Assembly (NCBI GenBank): GCA_040751985.1
Contig: JBFMFU010000063.1
Location: forward strand, 51,396 to 115,395
DNA: 64,000 nt
Direction: 5' to 3'
Source: Desulfoferula sp040751985
GTDB lineage: Bacteria; Desulfobacterota; Desulfarculia; Desulfarculales; Desulfarculaceae
The position numbers and the translations under genes were made by a program. This document shows, piece after piece, positions 59,294 to 64,000 of the stretch (positions are counted from its first letter, which is position 1; each line of letters begins with the position of its first letter). Under the pieces are notes generated by a model, which saw nothing but the letters and a program-made list of their open reading frames with translations, ran no database searches and had not been told where the DNA came from.

Positions 59294-60472
59294 TTAGGCT
59301 TCGTTCCTGAGCACCAGCGCTACGCCCTGGCCGCCGCCCAGGCACATGGTGGCCAGCCCCAGCTCCACGCCGCGGCGCTTCATCTCGTAGATCAGCTTGG
59401 TGGTGATCACCGCGCCGGTGGCGCTGATGGGGTGCCCCAGGGCGATGGCCCCGCCGTTGACGTTGACCTTGGCCTCGTCCAGGCCCAGTTCGCGAATACA
59501 GGCCAGGGACTGGGAGGCGAAGGCCTCGTTGAGCTCGACCAGGCCTATGTCTTTGATGGCCAGGCCGGTCTTCTTCATGGCCAGCTTGGTGGCGTCCACC
59601 GGGCCGATGCCCATCAGCGAAGGCTCCACGCCCACCGAGGCGTAGCCCACGATAGACACCAGCGGCTTCAGCCCCAGGTCCTTGGCCCGCTGCCGCGAGG
59701 CCACCACCGCCGCCGCCGAGGCGTCGTTCATGCCCGAGGAGTTGCCCGCGGTCACCGAGCCGCCCTTCTTGAACACCGGCTTGAGTTGGGCCAGGCCCTC
59801 CAGGGTGGTCTCGGGCCGGGGGTGCTCGTCCACCTTGAACATCTTGGGCTCGCCCTTGCGCTGGGGAATGGGCACCGGCACGACCTGCTCGGCGAAGCGG
59901 TTTTCCTTGAGCGCCGCGGCCGCCTTCTGCTGGCTGGCATAGGCAAAGGCGTCCTGGTCCTCGCGGCTGATCTTGTACTTCTCGGCCACGTTCTCGGCAG
60001 TCTCGCCCATGGTGTTCTTGCTGATGGGATCGTACAGCACCAGTTGGTCCTGCAGCTGGGCGTGGCCCAGGCGGGCGCCCCAGCGGCCGGTGGGCAGCAG
60101 GTAGGCCGCGTTGGACATGTGCTCCACGCCGCCGGCCACCAGGAGCTGGGCGTCGCCGGCCTTGATGGCCTGGGCCGCCAGCATGATGGTCTTGATGGAG
60201 CCGCCGCAGGCCTTGGCCACCGTGTACTCGGGCACCGGGATGGGGATACCCGCATCCACGGCGATGGGCCGGGCCATGTTGGCCGGCAGCAGGCCGGTGC
60301 GGTACTGCTGGGAGAAGACCACCTCCTCCACCTGGTCGGGTTGCACGCCCGCCCGCGCCATGGCTTCTTTGATAATCAGAGCGCCCAGTTCGCGGTCGGT
60401 GAGGGCCTTGAGGGTGCCGCCGAAACGGCCCACCGGAGTGCGTACCGCGCTCAAAATGACTGGCTCGGACAT
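59294..60472 (-). CDS. Thiolase (acetyl-CoA acetyltransferase family)
   Basis: 392 residues. The nucleophilic Cys lies in V-A-K-A-C-G-G-S-I-K-T near residue 90, the catalytic His in L-G-H-P-I-S-A-T-G-A near 347 and the second Cys in M-C-L-G-G-G-Q-G near 378. Thiolases cleave 3-ketoacyl-CoA with CoA or condense two acetyl-CoA. The A-K-A-C-G-G-S variant of the usual N-K-V-C-G-S-G is seen in many catabolic thiolases. Its own promoter is predicted upstream. It would supply the last step for the acyl-CoA dehydrogenase and 3-hydroxyacyl-CoA dehydrogenase encoded in the window. Confidence 0.93.
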   Translation of the reverse strand: MSEPVILSAVRTPVGRFGGTLKALTDRELGALIIKEAMARAGVQPDQVEEVVFSQQYRTGLLPANMARPIAVDAGIPIPVPEYTVAKACGGSIKTIMLAAQAIKAGDAQLLVAGGVEHMSNAAYLLPTGRWGARLGHAQLQDQLVLYDPISKNTMGETAENVAEKYKISREDQDAFAYASQQKAAAALKENRFAEQVVPVPIPQRKGEPKMFKVDEHPRPETTLEGLAQLKPVFKKGGSVTAGNSSGMNDASAAAVVASRQRAKDLGLKPLVSIVGYASVGVEPSLMGIGPVDATKLAMKKTGLAIKDIGLVELNEAFASQSLACIRELGLDEAKVNVNGGAIALGHPISATGAVITTKLIYEMKRRGVELGLATMCLGGGQGVALVLRNEA

Positions 60473-60529
60473 ATCGCTACCCTTTCCTTTGCTAGAGAAT
60501 TTGCCTGCTGGGTACTTTAGTTGCTGTCT

Positions 60530-60558
60530 TTATAACCTGCCCGCGGACCAGGCCACAA
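60530..60558 (-). promoter_or_regulatory. Predicted thiolase promoter
   Basis: On the minus strand TTGTGG (60558-60553), a 17-bp spacer and TTATAA (60535-60530). Transcription would start near 60523, about 50 nt before the ATG at 60472. The stretch 60510-60610 is AT-richer than its surroundings. Confidence 0.6.
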
Positions 60559-60609
60559 TTTTGGGCGCCTCTTCCAGGGCTAATAGATTAATGTCCTCCA
60601 TCCCGCGGC

Positions 60610-62196
60610 TTATTGCGAGTCCTTGTCGCCCGCCAGCAGCTGCTCGCGCACCCGGCGGCGCAGCACCTTGCCCGCTGGGCTCAGGGGCAGCTCGGTGACG
60701 ATCTCCAGGCGTTTGGGGGCCTTGTAGCGCGCCAGGCTCTCCTTGCAGTGGGCTATCAGCTCTGCCGGCTGGACCTGACGGCCCTCGTTGAGCACCACCA
60801 CCGCGCAGACCGCCTCGCCCCACTGCTCGTCGGGCACCCCCACCACGGCCGAGTTCTGCACCGTCGGATGGCTGTTGAGGCAGTTCTCCACCTCGGTAGC
60901 GTACACGTTGTAGCCGCCGCTGATGATCATATCCTTTTTGCGGTCCACCAGGTAGATATATCCCTGCTCGTCCGCATAGCCGATGTCCCCCGACTTCCAG
61001 AAGCCGCTGGGTGAGAAGTTCTGCCGGGTCTGCTCCGGGTCGCGGTAATAGCCCTGGATGGTGTTGACCCCGCGCATCCACAGCTCACCGCGCTCGCCCA
61101 CCGGCATCTCCTGCCCCTCGTCGTCGCAGATCATCAACTCCTGCCCTGGAAAGGGCCGGCCGATGGAGGAAAGGCGCTGCACCTGCTCGGGCCCTTCCAG
61201 GCTGTGCTCGGCGCGACCCAGGACGGTGCTGGAGGGCCAGCACTCGGTGGAGCCGTAGCCGTGCACGAAGATGGGGCCGAAGACCCCCAACAGCGCCTCC
61301 AGCTTGGAAGGCGATATGGGCGCGGCGCCGTAGCGTATGGTCTTGAGACTGCTCAGATCGTAGCGCTGGTGCAGTTTGGCGTCCAGCATGCGGTAGGCCA
61401 CGGTGGGCACCGTGTAGATCATCTCGACCTTCTCGGCCTCCATCACCTGGCCCATCTGCTCCAGGTCCACCTTGTTCAGGGTGACCACCGTGCCGCCCTT
61501 GATGTGGATGGGTATCACCACCGAACCCGAGGCGGCGTGGTTCAGGGGCGAAAACAACAGGGCCCGGGGGGAGCCATAGGGAAAGGTCTCGATGTAGTGG
61601 GCCGGGTTGCAGCCCCAGGTCCAGAGGTTGGACAGGCTGTACATGGCGCACTTGGCCCGGCCGGTGGTGCCGCCGGTGAAGCGCAGCACGCTGATGTGTT
61701 GCCTGGAGTCGTCGGCCACGAACTCGGCCGTCACCTCCGCTGGGGAGGCCGCCTCCACCAGGCGCCAGAAGTCGTGCACGCCCGGATACTCTGGGCCAGG
61801 CGGGTCCATGCAGACCATGACCAGGCCCCGCTCGCGCAAGGGCTGGTAGAGCTGGGGCATGAAGTGGGCCTCCAAAAAGACCAGGCGGGGCTGAGCGTAA
61901 TCCAGCTGCGTCAGCTTCTGGGCCAGGGACTCGCGGATGTCGATCCAGGCCGCGCCCACCGGACATTTGAACATCCAGGGGTGGAACAACCCCATGTTGT
62001 CGTTTTCCAGGACGGTGGCGTAGAAGTCGCCTTCGCCCAGGCCAAAGCGCTCGGCCAGAAAATTACTGACTTGGTTCGAGATGCGGTGCATCTGGGCGTA
62101 GGTAAAGCGGCGGCCGCGCTCCACGTTCACCAGGGCAATGCGCTCGGCGAAGCGCTGCACGTGCTGCCGGAAGATTCTGCCCATGTTGACCAGCAT
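60610..62196 (-). CDS. AMP-forming acyl-CoA ligase (ANL superfamily) 5
   Basis: 528 residues; GGAG lies 7 nt before the ATG at 62196. Motifs: F-T-G-G-T-T-G-R-A-K-C-A-M (the usual S-G is changed to G-G and P-K-G to A-K-C), G-Y-G-S-T-E-C-W-P-S, K-S-G-D-I-G-Y, R-K-K-D-M-I-I-S-G-G-Y-N-V-Y and the catalytic Lys in S-P-A-G-K-V-L-R. The altered P-loop motif sets it apart from the other four ligases and may reflect a different substrate. It begins 1 bp after the IclR stop, so the two are translated together. Confidence 0.88.
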   Translation of the reverse strand: MLVNMGRIFRQHVQRFAERIALVNVERGRRFTYAQMHRISNQVSNFLAERFGLGEGDFYATVLENDNMGLFHPWMFKCPVGAAWIDIRESLAQKLTQLDYAQPRLVFLEAHFMPQLYQPLRERGLVMVCMDPPGPEYPGVHDFWRLVEAASPAEVTAEFVADDSRQHISVLRFTGGTTGRAKCAMYSLSNLWTWGCNPAHYIETFPYGSPRALLFSPLNHAASGSVVIPIHIKGGTVVTLNKVDLEQMGQVMEAEKVEMIYTVPTVAYRMLDAKLHQRYDLSSLKTIRYGAAPISPSKLEALLGVFGPIFVHGYGSTECWPSSTVLGRAEHSLEGPEQVQRLSSIGRPFPGQELMICDDEGQEMPVGERGELWMRGVNTIQGYYRDPEQTRQNFSPSGFWKSGDIGYADEQGYIYLVDRKKDMIISGGYNVYATEVENCLNSHPTVQNSAVVGVPDEQWGEAVCAVVVLNEGRQVQPAELIAHCKESLARYKAPKRLEIVTELPLSPAGKVLRRRVREQLLAGDKDSQ

Positions 62197-62197
62197 G

Positions 62198-63016
62198 CTA
62201 GCGCTCCAGAGCCGCCGCCTGTCCGGGTATAAGGGGATAGGGCCCCTCGTAGCCCAGCAGGGAGGAAAGATTGCGTCCTTGCTCCACCAGCAGGCGGCTC
62301 AGCCTGGTGCGGGCCTGCCGGCCGTCCTGGATCAAAGGCAGGGATATGTTAACCGCCGCCACCACCTTCCGCCGGTGGTCCAGCAGCGGCACCGCCAGGG
62401 AGTACAGAGCCAGGGAGGCCTCCTTGTCGCTCTCGGCCATGCCTTGCCGTCGGACCCGCAGCAGCTCCCGCAGCAGCTTGCGCGGGTCGGTGATGGTGTA
62501 GGGGGTCATGCGTTCCAGCTTGATGCGCGCCACCCGAGACCGAAGCTCGGTCTCAGGCAAAGCGGCCAAGAGCACCTTGCCCATGGAGGTGCAGTAGCTA
62601 GGTAGCTTGGAGCCTGGTTGCAGGTCGAACTTGAAAAAGCGTTGCACCTCGTTGCGGAACAGCACCAGCACCTCGGTGTCGTCCAGCACCGAGAGGTTGA
62701 CCGTGGCCTTGATCTGCTCGGAAAAGCGGCGCAGGTGGGATTCGGCCATCTTGCGCAGCTCCGAGCCCTGCAGGCAGCTATAGCCCAGGGTCAACACCCG
62801 CGCGCCCAGGGAGTACTCCTTGCGCTCGCCCCGCTGCAGGTAGCCCAGGGCCAGCAGGGTGTGTACGCAGCGCTGCACCGCGGCCAGGTTCAGACCCGAT
62901 ACCTGGGCCAGTTCGGTGAGGGTCAGGCTGGGCCGCTGGGAGGAGAAGGCCTCCAGCACCGACAGACCTCTGGCCAGGGACTTGATGAATAGGGGGTGTA
63001 GCTCGGGGCTAGGCAC
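62198..63016 (-). CDS. IclR family transcriptional regulator
   Basis: 272 residues from a GTG at 63016; the frame is open further but runs through the promoter region. The N-terminal winged helix (S-L-A-R-G-L-S-V-L-E-A-F, then L-T-L-T-E-L-A-Q-V-S-G-L-N-L-A-A-V-Q-R) is followed by the effector domain with G-K-V-L-L-A-A-L-P and V-A-A-V-N-I-S-L-P. IclR proteins sense aromatic or organic acids. It lies between the ligase it precedes in an operon and the divergent alcohol dehydrogenase, and likely controls both. The weak ribosome site leaves the exact start uncertain. Confidence 0.88.
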   Translation of the reverse strand: MPSPELHPLFIKSLARGLSVLEAFSSQRPSLTLTELAQVSGLNLAAVQRCVHTLLALGYLQRGERKEYSLGARVLTLGYSCLQGSELRKMAESHLRRFSEQIKATVNLSVLDDTEVLVLFRNEVQRFFKFDLQPGSKLPSYCTSMGKVLLAALPETELRSRVARIKLERMTPYTITDPRKLLRELLRVRRQGMAESDKEASLALYSLAVPLLDHRRKVVAAVNISLPLIQDGRQARTRLSRLLVEQGRNLSSLLGYEGPYPLIPGQAAALER

Positions 63017-63041
63017 GGACTTATCGCTTTGCGTTAATTTA

Positions 63042-63063
63042 CGACGTAATGCAATATACGTCG
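63042..63063. promoter_or_regulatory. Putative IclR operator in the divergent promoter region
   Basis: CGACGTA (63042-63048) and TACGTCG (63057-63063) form a perfect 7-bp inverted repeat with an 8-nt AT-rich spacer. It is 26 bp upstream of the IclR start and 110 bp upstream of the alcohol dehydrogenase. The size and position suit an IclR site. A CCGC-GAAA-GCGG hairpin followed by CTTTTT (63141-63158) lies in the alcohol dehydrogenase leader. Confidence 0.55.
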
Positions 63064-63173
63064 GGCAGGGGGCGGGGTCAAGGGATTCCGGACCGGGCCG
63101 CGCTTCTAATGGCCAGGGGTTTGGTTTATAGTGGGAGCGTCCGCGAAAGCGGCTTTTTGCCAAAGGAGAGGCA

Positions 63174-64000
63174 ATGATCGATACCAGAGCCATGGTGGTG
63201 ACTGCGCCGGGCCAGATGGAAATGCGGCGCTATCCCCTGCCCGAAATAGGAGACGAGGATGGCATCCTCAAGGTGGAGCTGGTGGGCGTCTGTGGCTCGG
63301 ACCCGGGCATATTCAAGGGCAAGGCCTCGCGGGCGCCGCGGCCCTACCCCCTGATCATGGGGCACGAGATAGTGGGCCGGGTGTGGGCCATGGGCGCGGC
63401 AGCCAAGCGGCGCCACGGCGTCAGCGAGGGCGACCGGGTCATAGTGGAGTACGCCTTTGGCTGCGGCCGCTGCGGCCCCTGCCGGGACGGACGCTACACC
63501 CTGTGCGAGGAGTTCTACACCTACGGGTCCATGGTCTCCTGTCAGGCCCCGCCGCACCTCTACGGCGCCTACGCCGACTATCTCTACATCCACCCGCGGG
63601 CCATGGTGCACAAGATCGGCGACAGCATGACCCCGGAAACGGCGGTGCTGGTGGGCGCGGTGCTGGGCAACGCCGTGCGCTGGCTCAGCCGCATCGGCCA
63701 GGTGAAGGTGGGCCAGGCGGTGGCCATCGTGGGTCCGGGCCAGCAGGGCCTGGCGGCCACGGTGGTGGCCAAGGAGTCCGGCGCCGACCCCATCATGGTG
63801 GTGGGCAAGTCCCGCGACCACGCCCGCCTAGAGATGGCCCGGCGCTTCGGCGCCGACCTGGCCGTGGACGCAAACCAGGAGGACCCGGCTAAGGTGCTGG
63901 CCCAGGCCACCGGGGGCAAGATGGCCGACGTGGTCATGGATGTCAGCGGCCATCCCTCGGGCGCGGGCCAGGCCCTGGCCCTGGCCGGCCTGGGAGCCAC
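63174..64000 (+). CDS. Zinc-dependent alcohol dehydrogenase (MDR family), copy 2, 3' truncated by window edge
   Basis: The first 275 codons of a gene that runs past the window. AAAGGAGAGG precedes the ATG. Catalytic zinc ligands are in V-G-V-C-G-S-D and G-H-E-I-V-G; the structural zinc motif is C-G-R-C-G-P-C with the fourth Cys in T-L-C-E-E; the cofactor motif is V-A-I-V-G-P-G-Q-Q-G-L-A-A. It is a close paralog of the gene at 47634, with the same order of motifs and long shared segments. It is transcribed away from the IclR gene and probably under its control. Confidence 0.9.
   Translation, partial: MIDTRAMVVTAPGQMEMRRYPLPEIGDEDGILKVELVGVCGSDPGIFKGKASRAPRPYPLIMGHEIVGRVWAMGAAAKRRHGVSEGDRVIVEYAFGCGRCGPCRDGRYTLCEEFYTYGSMVSCQAPPHLYGAYADYLYIHPRAMVHKIGDSMTPETAVLVGAVLGNAVRWLSRIGQVKVGQAVAIVGPGQQGLAATVVAKESGADPIMVVGKSRDHARLEMARRFGADLAVDANQEDPAKVLAQATGGKMADVVMDVSGHPSGAGQALALAGLGA

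Overview
The window is chromosomal DNA of a GC-rich, probably anaerobic Desulfobacterota-type bacterium (formerly Deltaproteobacteria; Desulfarculales-like is my best guess). The reasons are the high GC with G/C-rich third codon positions, a PEP-CTERM protein, ferredoxin-coupled 2-oxoacid oxidoreductase, a TAXI-TRAP transporter, many acyl-CoA enzymes, and at least one gene that makes sense only if UGA is read as selenocysteine. I see no rRNA, tRNA, CRISPR array, insertion sequence, phage gene or replication origin.

Region 1 (1-16 kb) is mostly housekeeping and envelope genes. It holds the tail of a PEP-CTERM protein, a rhodanese/ferritin-like fusion with an in-frame UGA at its catalytic cysteine position, a fatty acid hydroxylase-family membrane protein and a NifU-like scaffold. 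Next come a TetR-OMF-MFP-RND efflux operon with a palindromic operator in its promoter, a radical SAM protein divergent from a geranylgeranyl-reductase-like flavoprotein, then an FtsB-like protein, EF-P, a MetE-like protein and glutaminyl-tRNA synthetase. Region 2 (16-22 kb) has an orphan HigA-like regulator, a polysaccharide flippase, two MFS transporters, a hotdog thioesterase and a metallo-beta-lactamase-fold hydrolase.

Region 3 (22-36.5 kb) is a catabolic block for small hydroxy- or oxo-acids. One side has an ADP-forming acyl-CoA synthetase, an Ldh2-type dehydrogenase and a cyclase-family hydrolase. The divergent operon has a LarA-like isomerase, a split UxaA-type lyase, IorA/IorB, a BKACE-type enzyme and a ThDP enzyme. 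An LctP-type permease with a 57-residue membrane protein completes the block. The substrate is not identified; a hydroxy acid, sugar acid or sulfolactate-like compound fits the families present.

Region 4 (36.5-64 kb) is dense in CoA metabolism: five AMP-forming acyl-CoA ligases, an acyl-CoA dehydrogenase, an IpdAB/CoA-transferase-like pair, a TAXI-TRAP transporter, an HMG-CoA-lyase-like enzyme, two paralogous zinc alcohol dehydrogenases, a 3-hydroxyacyl-CoA dehydrogenase, an SDR, a class III aminotransferase, an HpaI-type aldolase, a nitroreductase, IlvD, a gamma-carbonic-anhydrase-like protein, a thiolase and an IclR regulator. The alpha subunit of the CoA-transferase-like pair is interrupted by an in-frame UGA, followed by a hairpin laid out like the one after the rhodanese UGA. 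It is either a second selenoprotein of an unusual type or a nonsense mutation. This is the least explained signal in the window.
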